64,000 bases of DNA from positions 124,001 through 188,000 of the forward strand of contig NZ_LMDB01000039.1 of NCBI RefSeq assembly GCF_001425005.1, written 5' to 3'. A program made the position numbers and the translations under genes. Below, in pieces: positions 48,263-56,975 of this stretch. The DNA is from Duganella sp. Root336D2 (GTDB lineage Bacteria; Pseudomonadota; Gammaproteobacteria; Burkholderiales; Burkholderiaceae_D). The notes beneath the pieces were generated by a model. It saw only the letters and a program-made list of their open reading frames with translations. It was not told the DNA's origin and made no database searches. The first letter of the stretch is position 1. Each line of letters begins with the position of its first letter.

Positions 48263-48499
48263 TTATCCTTGGAATTCTTCAGGGGTCAGGGTTTTCATCG
48301 ACAGTGCATGGATCTCTTCGCGCATGCGGTCGCCCAGCGCGGCATACACCAGCTGGTGGCGCTGGATCAGGCGCTTGCCGGCGAAGGCAGGCGACACGAT
48401 CACGGCCTGGAAGTGCTGGCCGTCGCCTTCCACCTGCAGGTGGGTGCATTCAAGGCCGGCAGCGATATAGCTGTGGATTGCTTCTGGAGTTGTGGTCAC
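48263..48499 (-). CDS. BolA family protein (IbaG/YrbA-like)
   Basis: 78-residue BolA-fold protein with the conserved [28 protein letters not shown] core. It is more like IbaG, which lies next to murA in E. coli as well, than BolA itself. Members bind monothiol glutaredoxins and Fe-S clusters. 7 bp before murA. Confidence 0.9.
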   Translation of the reverse strand: MTTTPEAIHSYIAAGLECTHLQVEGDGQHFQAVIVSPAFAGKRLIQRHQLVYAALGDRMREEIHALSMKTLTPEEFQG

Positions 48500-48517
48500 T
48501 TTGAATTCCTCAATAAA

Positions 48518-49279
48518 TCAGTGGCGCAGGCGATAGCCGCTGCGCAGAAGTTTGATGGCGAGCAGCGCCAGCACCACCAGGAAGGCGGAGACGATGGCGA
48601 CGCTGATCCAGGGGTTCACGTCGGACTGCCCGAAGAAGCCATAGCGGAAGCCGTCGATCATGTAGAAGAACGGGTTCGCATGCGATATGGCCAGCCAGAA
48701 CGGCGGCAGCGAATGGATCGAATAGAACACGCCGGCCAGGAAGGTCAGCGGCACGATCAGGAAATTCTGGAAGGCGGCCAGCTGGTCGAACTTCTCGGCC
48801 CAGATGCCGGCGATCAGGCCCATGGTGCCGAGGATGGCCGCGCCGAGCAGGGCGAACACCAGGATCCACAGCGGCGCCGTGAAGCTCAGGTGCGTGAACC
48901 AGGCGGTAATCGCGAACACGCCGAAACCGACGGTGATGCCGCGCACCATCGAGGCCAGCACATAGGCGGAGAAGATCTCCCAGTGCGACAGGGGCGTGAG
49001 CAGCACGAACACCAGGTTGCCGGTAATCTTGGACTGGATCAGCGACGACGACGAGTTGGCGAAGGAATTCTGCAGCACGCTCATCATCACCAGGCCCGGG
49101 ATCAGGAAGGCGGTGTAGGTCACGCCCGGATAGACCTCGATGCGGCCCGACAGCACATGGCCGAAGATCAGCAGGTACAGCATGGCGGTCAGGATCGGCG
49201 CGGCAATCGTCTGCGTCGCGACCTTGTAGAAGCGCAGCGTCTCTTTGTAGACCAGGGTGCGGAAGCCGGTGGTGATCAT
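48518..49279 (-). CDS. ABC-2 type transporter permease
   Basis: 253-residue integral membrane protein with about six hydrophobic segments and the ABC-2 signature region (LIFGHVLSGR, YTAFLIPGLVMMSVLQNSF, PLTFLAGVFYSIHSLPPF). It resembles E. coli YadH. It overlaps the stop of the ATPase gene by 4 bp, forming a two-gene exporter of unknown substrate, probably envelope-related given its neighbours. Confidence 0.92.
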   Translation of the reverse strand: MITTGFRTLVYKETLRFYKVATQTIAAPILTAMLYLLIFGHVLSGRIEVYPGVTYTAFLIPGLVMMSVLQNSFANSSSSLIQSKITGNLVFVLLTPLSHWEIFSAYVLASMVRGITVGFGVFAITAWFTHLSFTAPLWILVFALLGAAILGTMGLIAGIWAEKFDQLAAFQNFLIVPLTFLAGVFYSIHSLPPFWLAISHANPFFYMIDGFRYGFFGQSDVNPWISVAIVSAFLVVLALLAIKLLRSGYRLRH

Positions 49280-50181
49280 ACGATGTTCTCGTCCATGATT
49301 TGCAGGAAGATGTCTTCAAGGTCGGCCTGCTGCAGCTGCATCTCGTCGATGCTGATGCCGCCCTGGCGCAGGCGCGCGAGGATGCCTTCCACTTCCGCGT
49401 AATCGTTGATGCGCAGGCTGTACTTGTTGTCTTCCGGCGGATGGTTCAGCAGCGGCTGCAGCTCTTCCGGCAAGCTGTTGTGCGGCAGGTGCAGCACCAG
49501 CTGCGAGCCGGAGATGCGGCGGATCAGCTGCGACATGGTGTCCAGCGCCACCACCTTGCCCAGCTTGAGCATGGCGACGCGCTTGCACATGGCTTGCGCT
49601 TCTTCCAGGTAGTGCGTGGTCAGCACGATGGTGTGGCCTTCGCGATTCAGGCGCGAGATGAACTTCCACAGCGTCTGGCGCAACTCGACGTCGACGCCGG
49701 CGGTCGGCTCGTCCAGCACGATGACCGGCGGCTTGTGCACCAGCGCCTGCGCCACCAGCACGCGGCGTTTCATGCCGCCGGACAGGGCGCGCATATTGGT
49801 GTCGGCCTTGTTGGCCAGGCCCAGCTCTTCCATCACCTCGTCGATCCACTTGTCGTTGTTGCCGAGGCCGAAGTAGCCGGACTGCAGGCGCAGCGTTTCA
49901 CGCACGGTAAAGAAGGGATCGAACACCAGCTCCTGCGGCACCACGCCCAGCTTCTTGCGCGCGGCGCGGAAATCCGACACCACGTCATGGCCGTGAATCC
50001 TCACTCCGCCGGCGTCGGCGCGGATCAGGCCGGCAATGATGGAGATCAAAGTGGTCTTGCCCGCGCCGTTCGGACCGAGCAAGCCAAAGAACTCGCCTTC
50101 TTCGATTTTCAGGGACACGCCGCCAAGCGCCTGCAGCGCCTTGTAGCGCTTCTGGACGTTGCTGATTTCGATTGCTGTCAT
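49276..50181 (-). CDS. ABC transporter ATP-binding protein (ABC-2 partner)
   Basis: 301-residue ATPase: Walker A GPNGAGKTTLIS near residues 39-50, signature LSGGMKRRV, Walker B VIVLDEPTAGVD and the H-loop in TTHYLEEA. It resembles YadG. The ATG at 50181 (MTAIEISNVQKRYKAL) is preferred over a start 14 codons upstream. It lies 195 bp after mlaB. Confidence 0.93.
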   Translation of the reverse strand: MTAIEISNVQKRYKALQALGGVSLKIEEGEFFGLLGPNGAGKTTLISIIAGLIRADAGGVRIHGHDVVSDFRAARKKLGVVPQELVFDPFFTVRETLRLQSGYFGLGNNDKWIDEVMEELGLANKADTNMRALSGGMKRRVLVAQALVHKPPVIVLDEPTAGVDVELRQTLWKFISRLNREGHTIVLTTHYLEEAQAMCKRVAMLKLGKVVALDTMSQLIRRISGSQLVLHLPHNSLPEELQPLLNHPPEDNKYSLRINDYAEVEGILARLRQGGISIDEMQLQQADLEDIFLQIMDENIV

Positions 50182-50376
50182 GCTTACTTGTATAGATAAC
50201 TGGGACAACGATGACCGTTGCAAAGGCGCGCGCGCAACAGGCGCGGTAGACGGTCAATTATAGGGGAAATTTGGCTCGGGCTCGCCGAGTCAACAATTTC
50301 AGGTGCCGGGTGCCGACAGGCGCAGCCTGTTGGCCCCTGATACCTCTAGGTCATGCGGGCGGGAGTGGGGCGGGGG

Positions 50377-50673
50377 TCAATGATGATGCAGGTCGGCGGG
50401 CGACACGAGCGTGCACACGCCGTAGAGCTTGGTCAAGCTCTGGAGCTGTCCTGGCAGGTTGCGCAGTTCCAGCTTGATGCCGTTCTGAGCGGCAGCGCGC
50501 TGCCATGCCAGCATGACTGACACGGCAGCGGAATCCACGGCTTCCACCTGGCTCAGGTCGAACACGGTCTGGCCGGCGCGCAGCGCAGCCAGGCCCTGCG
50601 CCAGCGCTTCCGTGGCGTTGGCCACGGTCAGCGACTTCAGCGCAAGCTGGTTGGAAACAGTGGTATCAGGCAT
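50377..50673 (-). CDS. mlaB: STAS domain protein MlaB
   Basis: 98-residue STAS-domain protein that stabilises the MlaFEDB complex by binding MlaF. The core VFDLSQVEAVDSAAVSVMLAWQRAA has the conserved Ser. The ATG overlaps the mlaC stop by 1 bp. Confidence 0.9.
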   Translation of the reverse strand: MPDTTVSNQLALKSLTVANATEALAQGLAALRAGQTVFDLSQVEAVDSAAVSVMLAWQRAAAQNGIKLELRNLPGQLQSLTKLYGVCTLVSPADLHHH

Positions 50674-51317
50674 TATTTACCTGCAGTCTTCAGCGGCTTG
50701 GAAGCGAGCTTCTTGTTCTTTTCGGACAGGGTCTTGATCAGGCCGTCGATGCCGCCTTTCGAGATTTCCGAAGAGAAAGTGCCTTTGTAGGCTTCTACCA
50801 GCCACGCGCCCAGCACGTTGATGTCATAGATCTTCCAGCCGGCATCGGTTTTGGCGACGCGGTAGTTCAGCTGGATCGGCTCGCCGCGTGCCTGGTTCAC
50901 CTGGGAGCGCACTTCCACTTCGGTGTCGCCTGGGGACGAACGCATAGGCTTGAAGTCGACGGTCTGGTCTTTCACCTGGGACAGCGCGCCCGAGTAAGTG
51001 AAGATCAGCAGGGTGCGGAATTCAGCGGCCAGCTGCTTTTGCTGTTCCGGGGTCGCTTCGCGCCAGTAGCGGCCGGCTGCCAGCGAAGTCATGCGCTGGA
51101 AGTCGACGTAAGGCAGGATCTTGGTTTCCACCAGGTCCATGACTTTCTTCTGGTTGCCAGCCTGGATGTCCTTGTCGGACTTGGCAGTTTCCAGCACTTC
51201 GGAGCTGATGCGCTTGATCAGTACGTCCGGCGCTTCGTTGGCTGGAGCAGTAGCGGCAAATGCGCTGGTGGCGAACGCTACCGTTGCGACCGCGATCAGT
51301 TGTTTGATCAGATTCAT
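50673..51317 (-). CDS. mlaC: Periplasmic phospholipid-binding protein MlaC
   Basis: 214 residues with a signal peptide (MNLIKQLIAVATVAFATSAFA) and the MlaC/Ttg2D fold (ILPYVDFQRMTSLAAGRYWREATPEQQKQLAAEFRTLL). It shuttles phospholipids between MlaA at the outer membrane and MlaFEDB at the inner membrane. Confidence 0.96.
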   Translation of the reverse strand: MNLIKQLIAVATVAFATSAFAATAPANEAPDVLIKRISSEVLETAKSDKDIQAGNQKKVMDLVETKILPYVDFQRMTSLAAGRYWREATPEQQKQLAAEFRTLLIFTYSGALSQVKDQTVDFKPMRSSPGDTEVEVRSQVNQARGEPIQLNYRVAKTDAGWKIYDINVLGAWLVEAYKGTFSSEISKGGIDGLIKTLSEKNKKLASKPLKTAGK

Positions 51318-51349
51318 TGTTCTTTACCTATGTAGGGTTGTGTTCCGGA

Positions 51350-52126
51350 TCACAGGCTGGGTTTGCTTTCAGCCGGTTCCGGCATTATAGCCTGAGGCTG
51401 CTTTGGGGCCTCGTCCTCCACTTCAGGCTGCTTCTGCTTGTCCTTTGGACCGTCTTCCCCATCGTAAACCTGGCTGTTACGGCGCTGCATCCAACCGTCA
51501 CGGATGAACTCGTAGCGGTCGAGGGCGGCATCTTCAAGCAGCGTGGAAGCGTCCAGCAGGGCTGCACGCTGGTCCACAACGCGAAGAACGGTGCCGACGT
51601 TGCGCACGTTGACAGGATCTTTGTATTGCCATGGGTCGGCAGTGATATCCGCCGGCAGGGCGGCAGTGTCGCGCACGGTCGACGGACCCAGCAGCGGCAG
51701 CATCAGGTAAGGGCCGGACGGCACGCCCCAGGAACCCAGGGTCTGGCCAAAATCTTCTTTATGTTTTTGCAAACCTGCTTCGGACGCAATATCGAGCACG
51801 CCCAGCAGGCCGAAGGTCGAGTTCATCGCCACGCGCATCAAGTCCGACATGCCATCGCCGACCTTGCCTTGCAGCAAGTTGTTGGCGGCAGTCCAGACGT
51901 CGCCCAGGTTACCGAAGAAGTTGCTCACGCCGGTCTGGAAGAAGCCCGGGGTCACGTTCTTGTAGACGGTGGCGGTCGGCTTCAGCGCATATTCATCAAC
52001 CTTGTCGTTGAAGTTGAAGACGGCGCGGTTGAAGCCTTCATACGGGTCGCGTGGATTGGTGCCGGCGCAGCCGCTCAGCGCGCCTGCCACCGCCAGGCTC
52101 AGGGCAAGTGTACGGAATTTGCTCAT
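51350..52126 (-). CDS. mlaA: Outer-membrane lipoprotein MlaA (VacJ)
   Basis: 258-residue lipoprotein with a lipobox ending at Cys20 (GALSGC) and the conserved DPYEGFNRAVFNFNDKVDEY and DFGQTLGSWGVPSGPYLMLPLLGPST. It removes misplaced phospholipids from the outer leaflet. A charged Pro/Glu/Lys tail of about 40 residues follows the family domain. In this cluster it is inserted between mlaD and mlaC, common in betaproteobacteria. Confidence 0.96.
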   Translation of the reverse strand: MSKFRTLALSLAVAGALSGCAGTNPRDPYEGFNRAVFNFNDKVDEYALKPTATVYKNVTPGFFQTGVSNFFGNLGDVWTAANNLLQGKVGDGMSDLMRVAMNSTFGLLGVLDIASEAGLQKHKEDFGQTLGSWGVPSGPYLMLPLLGPSTVRDTAALPADITADPWQYKDPVNVRNVGTVLRVVDQRAALLDASTLLEDAALDRYEFIRDGWMQRRNSQVYDGEDGPKDKQKQPEVEDEAPKQPQAIMPEPAESKPSL

Positions 52127-52593
52127 TGGGAGTCCTTTCCTTCAGCTGCCTTGCTATAGATGAACTGGTTGATCAAGTCTTCCAGCACGGTGGCCGACTG
52201 GGTGCGGGCAATGCGGTCGCCCGCTGCCAGGTTCTTGTCGTCGCCACCGGCTTCGATACCGATGTACTGCTCGCCCAGCAGGCCGGCAGTCAGGATCTTG
52301 GCCGAGCTGTCTTTAGGGAACTTGAAGCCTTCTTCCATATCCAGGGTAACGACTGCCTTGTACACCTTGTCGTCAAAGCCAACCGAGGCCACACGGCCCA
52401 CCACCACACCGGATGCCTTTACCGCAGCCTGCGGGCGCAGCGAACCGATATTGTCGAAGCGGGCGGTCACCTGGTAGGTCTTGCCCATGGTCATGGAGCC
52501 AAGGTTACCGGCTTTCAGCGCCAGGAACATCAGCGCAGCAGCGCCCATCACGATGAACAGGCCAACCCAAACGTCGAGAGATTTACGTTGCAT
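52123..52593 (-). CDS. mlaD: MCE domain protein MlaD
   Basis: 156 residues: one N-terminal membrane helix (DVWVGLFIVMGAAALMFLALKAG) and a single MCE domain (TYQVTARFDNIGSLRPQAAVKASGVVVGRV, GLLGEQYIGIEAGGD), forming the periplasmic hexameric ring of MlaFEDB. Its 3' end overlaps mlaA by 4 bp. Confidence 0.96.
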   Translation of the reverse strand: MQRKSLDVWVGLFIVMGAAALMFLALKAGNLGSMTMGKTYQVTARFDNIGSLRPQAAVKASGVVVGRVASVGFDDKVYKAVVTLDMEEGFKFPKDSSAKILTAGLLGEQYIGIEAGGDDKNLAAGDRIARTQSATVLEDLINQFIYSKAAEGKDSQ

Positions 52594-52611
52594 ATCAAAT
52601 CCTTAGTCAGC

Positions 52612-52637
52612 GGTGTCAAGTCCTGACACCGGTTTTT
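52612..52637. repeat. Palindromic repeat between mlaE and mlaD
   Basis: GGTGTCA-AGTCC-TGACACC followed by GGTTTTT; on the minus strand AAAAACCGGTGTCAGGAC...TGACACC begins at the mlaE stop codon. It shares the AAACCGGT and TGTCAGGAC-like blocks with the elements at 23760 and 44249. Confidence 0.65.
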
Positions 52638-53418
52638 ACTTACTGAACATCAGCGCCGTCAGCATGAAGTCGAGCCACCAGATCATCAGGGAAGAGATGA
52701 CCACAGTGCGCGTTGTCGCGCCGGATACGTCTTCCGGGGTAGGCTGGGCTTCATAGCCTTGGTACAGCGCGATATAAGTGATGGCTACGCCGAACACCAC
52801 ACTTTTCACGAATCCATTGAATACATCTTTCCACACGTCGACGCCGCCCTGCATCTGCGACCAGAACGCGCCTTCGTCGACACCGATCAGCCCAACGCCG
52901 ATCAGGTAGCCGCCGAGGATACCGACCGCACTGAACATGCCGGTCAGCAGCGGCACCGAAATGACGCCCGCCCAGAAACGCGGCGCCAGCACGCGCTGGA
53001 TCGGGTTCACGGCCATCATTTCCATGGCGGACAGCTGTTCGCCCGCTTTCATCAGGCCGATCTCCGCGGTCAGCGAAGTACCGGCGCGGCCGGCGAACAG
53101 CAGGGCCGTGATGACCGGGCCCAGTTCGCGGGTCAGGCCCAACGCCACCAGCAGGCCCAGCGATTCGGAGGCGCCGTACTTGTTGAGAGTGTAGTAACCC
53201 TGCAGGCCCAGCACCATGCCAACAAACAGGCCGGACAGGATAATGATCAGCAGGGAGTAGTTACCGATCACATGCAGCTGTTCGACCAGCAGGCGCGGAC
53301 GGCGCAGCAGGCCGGGCGACAGCCCCAGCATGACGAACAGGGTACGGAAGGAAAGGCCGATGCTTTCCACGTAATCGCGCGCGCCGCCACCTACGCTGAG
53401 CAGGAAACGGCGCATCAT
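52636..53418 (-). CDS. mlaE: Phospholipid transport permease MlaE
   Basis: 260-residue ABC permease of the MlaE/YrbE family, with the LQGYYTLNKYGASESLGLLVALGLTRELGPVITALLFAGRAGTSLTAEIGLMKAGEQLSAMEMM core. It overlaps the mlaF stop by 4 bp. Confidence 0.96.
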   Translation of the reverse strand: MMRRFLLSVGGGARDYVESIGLSFRTLFVMLGLSPGLLRRPRLLVEQLHVIGNYSLLIIILSGLFVGMVLGLQGYYTLNKYGASESLGLLVALGLTRELGPVITALLFAGRAGTSLTAEIGLMKAGEQLSAMEMMAVNPIQRVLAPRFWAGVISVPLLTGMFSAVGILGGYLIGVGLIGVDEGAFWSQMQGGVDVWKDVFNGFVKSVVFGVAITYIALYQGYEAQPTPEDVSGATTRTVVISSLMIWWLDFMLTALMFSK

Positions 53419-54248
53419 TTGCGTGCTCCCAGGCCGAGGTCTTCGGCCAGCGATTTGCCCGGATAGTGGAACGGCACTGGGCCATCCGCTTCCGCGTGCA
53501 CGAATTGCTTCACGTAAGGGTCAGTCGAAACCATCATATCTGCCGGGGTGCCGTGGGCAACGATCTTGCCCTGCGACAGGAAATAGACATAGTCGGCGAT
53601 CATGAACGACTCTTTCACGTCGTGCGAAACCAGGATCGTGGTCGAGCCGAGCGCATCGTTCAGGTTGCGGATCAGGTTGGCGGTCACACCCATCGAGATC
53701 GGGTCGAGGCCGGCGAACGGCTCGTCATACATGATCAGTTGCGGATCCAGCGCGATCGAGCGCGCCAACGCTACCCGGCGCGCCATGCCGCCGGAAATTT
53801 CGCCCGGCTTCAGCTTGGCTGCATTGCGCAGGCCCACCGAGTGCAGTTTCATCAGCACCAGGTCGCGGATCAGTTCTTCCGGCAGGTCGGTATGTTCGCG
53901 CAGCGGGAAGGCCACGTTTTCATACACGCTCAGGTCGGTGAACAGCGCGCCATGCTGGAACAGCATGCCCATTTTGCGCCGCAGCACATACAAGTCCCTG
54001 GTCTTCAACTTGTGAACGACCTGGCCTTCCACGCTGACGGCACCTTTTTGCGGGCGGATCTGGCCGCCTACCAGGCGCAGGACGGTGGTTTTACCGCTGC
54101 CGGAACCACCCATGACAGCCACCACTTTCCCGCGCGGGAAGTCCATATGGAGACCGGACAGGATCGCCCGCTTCCCATAGCTGAAGTGTAAGTCACGGAT
54201 TTCGACTAAATTTGACACTGATATGTCGCTCTTTGTTCTTGAGGCCAC
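53415..54248 (-). CDS. mlaF: Phospholipid transport ATPase MlaF
   Basis: 277-residue ABC ATPase: Walker A GGSGSGKTTVLR, signature ISGGMARRVALARSIALDP, Walker B LIMYDEPFAGLD, and the MlaF-typical C-terminus. The ATPase drives lipid movement through MlaE. The annotated start is a GTG at 54248; an in-frame GTG at 54218 (giving SNLVEIRDLHFSYG) is closer to the usual family start and equally possible. First gene of the long mla-his-tat array. Confidence 0.95.
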   Translation of the reverse strand: MASRTKSDISVSNLVEIRDLHFSYGKRAILSGLHMDFPRGKVVAVMGGSGSGKTTVLRLVGGQIRPQKGAVSVEGQVVHKLKTRDLYVLRRKMGMLFQHGALFTDLSVYENVAFPLREHTDLPEELIRDLVLMKLHSVGLRNAAKLKPGEISGGMARRVALARSIALDPQLIMYDEPFAGLDPISMGVTANLIRNLNDALGSTTILVSHDVKESFMIADYVYFLSQGKIVAHGTPADMMVSTDPYVKQFVHAEADGPVPFHYPGKSLAEDLGLGARK

Positions 54249-54449
54249 ATTGTAATTCAGAAACGGTTCTCTCTGCTTGGAGCCCCGTAGCGGCCTGGGT
54301 GGTACAGCTAAAGAGGTAAATTTTACAACACTAATAACCGCAAAGTCAGCAATTTACAAATTGAAACGCTTGTTGATTGGAGTTCAGTGCTGCAAGGCAG
54401 CAAATTCCTGCTATTTTAATAACTTTGGCTCATTCATAGGAAAAAAGGC

Positions 54450-56765
54450 ATGAAAATTCGTCGGACGGTCCTCGCTTGCTCCCTGGCAGCTATTTCGGTC
54501 CAAGCCTTGGCGGAAAGCGACAAGATCGAAGTTGTCACTGTCACTGCGCAAAAGCGCAAGGAAGATCCGAACAAGGTGGCGATGAGTATTTCCGCCATCA
54601 GCGGCGCCTCGCTGCTGTCGCAGCAGGTCGACGATTTCACCGACCTGACACGGGCCGTGCCGAATATTTCCTTCACGGCCGCCACCGGCAACGGCGGCGC
54701 CGGGCCCGGCACTTCCAATATCGAAATCCGCGGCATCAGCTCGGCGGCCGGCCAGGCCACCGTCGGCATCTACCTTGGCGACGTGTCGCTGACGGTGGGT
54801 AACCTGTATACCATGGGCACGGTGGAACCGAAGTTCTTCGACATCGACCGGGTCGAAGTGCTGCGCGGCCCGCAAGCCACGCTGTACGGCGCCAGCTCCA
54901 TGGGCGGCACCATCAAGTTCGTGCCGAACGAGCCGGACCTGAAAGAGCGCGAAGCCACGGCCTATGCCGAAGCCTCCTCCACCAAAGGCGGCAGCCCAAG
55001 CTATTCCAGCAGCGTGGTCGGCAACTTCCCGCTGGTCGACAATGAACTGGCGCTGCGCATCGGCGCCCAAGCCCAGCGCTCGGGCGGCTTCATCGACCAG
55101 GTGGACGGCGACGGCAAGGTGCTGGCCAGCGACATCAACAAGATCAAGGACCAGGAACTGCGCGTAGCCCTGAAATGGGCGCCGACGCGCGACCTGAGCA
55201 TTACGCCATCGATCTATTACCAGCGCGTGGACGCCAAGGATATCGCCGCCTTCAACCTGGACCGTCCGCCATACCAGGCGCAGAAGCAGGTGCGCGAGCC
55301 TTCCATCGACAAATTGCTGACGCCGAACCTGGCGGTCAACTGGGACCTGGGCGCGGCCGACCTGACTTCCAGCACCAGCTATTTCCTGCGCAAGTTCGAC
55401 CGCACGCAGAACGGCTCGGCCTACAACAGCTATTCGCTGTCGACCTTCCTGACCTCGACCGCCGATGGCGGCAATGCTCCGCCGCAGCTGATCGAAGCGA
55501 TTGCCGGCCTGCCGTCGGCGGTCTACCTGAATAATGCGGTGCGTCAGATCTCGCAGGAATTCCGCCTGGCCTCCAAGCCTTTTGCAGCCGGCGGTTCGCC
55601 TGTGACCTGGCTGGTGGGCTACTACTTCTCGAACCAGCACACCAACCTGAATGAGAATGACCCGATCTTCGGCATCAACGACACCTTCACCCAGTTCGGC
55701 TTCTCCAGCGCAGATCCGGACCTGCTGCCGGGCGCCTATCCCGGCGCTTTCCCGAACGACAATTCATTCGCCGGCGAATTCCACTACCGCGAAAAGCAGA
55801 ATTCGATCTTCGGCGAAGCGAATTACTATTTCTCGCCCACGCTGCACGCCACCATCGGCGCGCGCTACCTGAAGGGCGAGTCTGCGCTGGCACAGCGCAA
55901 CAGCCTGTACCTGGCCGGCGCCGGCAACAACAGCACCACCAAGCTGTCGTCGCACGCCTTCACGCCGAAATACGCGGTGACCTGGGAAGCCACGCCTGAC
56001 CACACCATCTACGGCTCCGTTGCCAAAGGCTTCCGCCTGGGCGGCTCCAATGTATTCGTGCCGCCCACCACGTGCGGCCCGGACCTGGAGGAGAACGGCC
56101 TGACCGCCGGCCCGCCGACCTACGCCTCCGACAGCCTGTGGAGCTATGAGGTCGGCAGCAAGTCGCGCTTCATGCAGGGCCGCGTTGCCGTCAATGCCGA
56201 CGTGTTCTACGTGAAGTGGAAGAACATCCAGCAAGGCGTCTACCTGCCGACCTGCGCCTACTCATACAACGCCAACGCCGGCAACGCCACCAGCAAAGGT
56301 TTCGAGTTCGACGTCAAGGCCAAACCGATGGCCGGCCTGACCCTGGGTGCGGCCGGCGGCTATGTGAAAGCCGAACTGTCGAACGACGACGGCATCGCCA
56401 ATGGCGTCGTCGGCGCAGTCAAAGGCGCGCAAGTGCAGGGCGTGCCGAAGTACAATGGCACCGTCACCGCGCAATACAATTTTTCGACCGCCGGCGGCCG
56501 CAGTGCGTTCGTGATGGGCGGCGTGCAGTGGGTCGGCCCAAGTAAAGGCTCGCTCAATCCCGAGCAGACCGATTACGAGCGCCCTGGGTACCACACCGCC
56601 AACTTCAGCACGGGCATCTCGATTGACCGCTACCAGCTGACTGCCTTCATCAAGAATGCCTTCGACGAAGACAAGGTCATCCAGCACCCGCAGGTCGCCT
56701 CGATCGTGCAGGGCTACCGTTTGGCGCCGCGCAGTATCGGCATGAGCATCGCAGCGAAGTTCTGA
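54450..56765 (+). CDS. TonB-dependent outer-membrane receptor
   Basis: 771 residues: signal peptide (about 1-21), plug domain (EVVTVTAQKRKEDPNKVAMSISAISG, IEIRGISS, DIDRVEVLRGPQATLYGASSMGGTIKFV) and a 22-strand beta-barrel ending in a terminal Phe (GMSIAAKF). The VTAQKR box type is frequent among receptors for carbohydrates, xenobiotics and siderophores in this group; the ligand is unknown. ATG at 54450 with AGGAAAAAAGG upstream. The adjacent flavin monooxygenase could act on an imported aromatic; that is inference from position. Confidence 0.93.
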   Translation: MKIRRTVLACSLAAISVQALAESDKIEVVTVTAQKRKEDPNKVAMSISAISGASLLSQQVDDFTDLTRAVPNISFTAATGNGGAGPGTSNIEIRGISSAAGQATVGIYLGDVSLTVGNLYTMGTVEPKFFDIDRVEVLRGPQATLYGASSMGGTIKFVPNEPDLKEREATAYAEASSTKGGSPSYSSSVVGNFPLVDNELALRIGAQAQRSGGFIDQVDGDGKVLASDINKIKDQELRVALKWAPTRDLSITPSIYYQRVDAKDIAAFNLDRPPYQAQKQVREPSIDKLLTPNLAVNWDLGAADLTSSTSYFLRKFDRTQNGSAYNSYSLSTFLTSTADGGNAPPQLIEAIAGLPSAVYLNNAVRQISQEFRLASKPFAAGGSPVTWLVGYYFSNQHTNLNENDPIFGINDTFTQFGFSSADPDLLPGAYPGAFPNDNSFAGEFHYREKQNSIFGEANYYFSPTLHATIGARYLKGESALAQRNSLYLAGAGNNSTTKLSSHAFTPKYAVTWEATPDHTIYGSVAKGFRLGGSNVFVPPTTCGPDLEENGLTAGPPTYASDSLWSYEVGSKSRFMQGRVAVNADVFYVKWKNIQQGVYLPTCAYSYNANAGNATSKGFEFDVKAKPMAGLTLGAAGGYVKAELSNDDGIANGVVGAVKGAQVQGVPKYNGTVTAQYNFSTAGGRSAFVMGGVQWVGPSKGSLNPEQTDYERPGYHTANFSTGISIDRYQLTAFIKNAFDEDKVIQHPQVASIVQGYRLAPRSIGMSIAAKF

Positions 56766-56768
56766 AGT

Positions 56769-56975
56769 ATGGCGAAATCGCATGGTGGCGCACGACTTTT
56801 GGTGGACGGCCTGCCTTACCAGGGTCGTCGCGTTAATTTCGACCGCACGGCAGAAGATTCGAAAAGCTACCAGAAAAACCTGTACGCGCAACTGCTTGCT
56901 GCGCAGGCAAACCATCGCCCAGTTGCGGTGGGTTCCCAGCGCCAAGCGCCAGTCACAGTGAGATCAATCCGTTGA
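56769..56975 (+). CDS. Small hypothetical ORF (68 aa) overlapping the monooxygenase start
   Basis: Possible small protein of 68 residues starting 3 bp after the receptor stop. Its sequence (LLVDGLPYQGRRVNFDRTAEDSKSYQKNLYAQLLAAQANHRPVAVG) reads as a plausible protein with balanced codons, loosely like small proteins with a YAQLLAAQ-type helix, but I recognise no family. No clear Shine-Dalgarno precedes it. Its TGA overlaps the TTG start of the next gene (TTGA), which favours coupled translation. Could be non-coding. Confidence 0.4.
   Translation: MAKSHGGARLLVDGLPYQGRRVNFDRTAEDSKSYQKNLYAQLLAAQANHRPVAVGSQRQAPVTVRSIR

Noticed and set aside
50182-50376. 195-bp gap between mlaB and the ABC ATPase gene
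   Set aside because: Contains only a weak imperfect hairpin and no T-tract or gene; read-through of the array remains possible.
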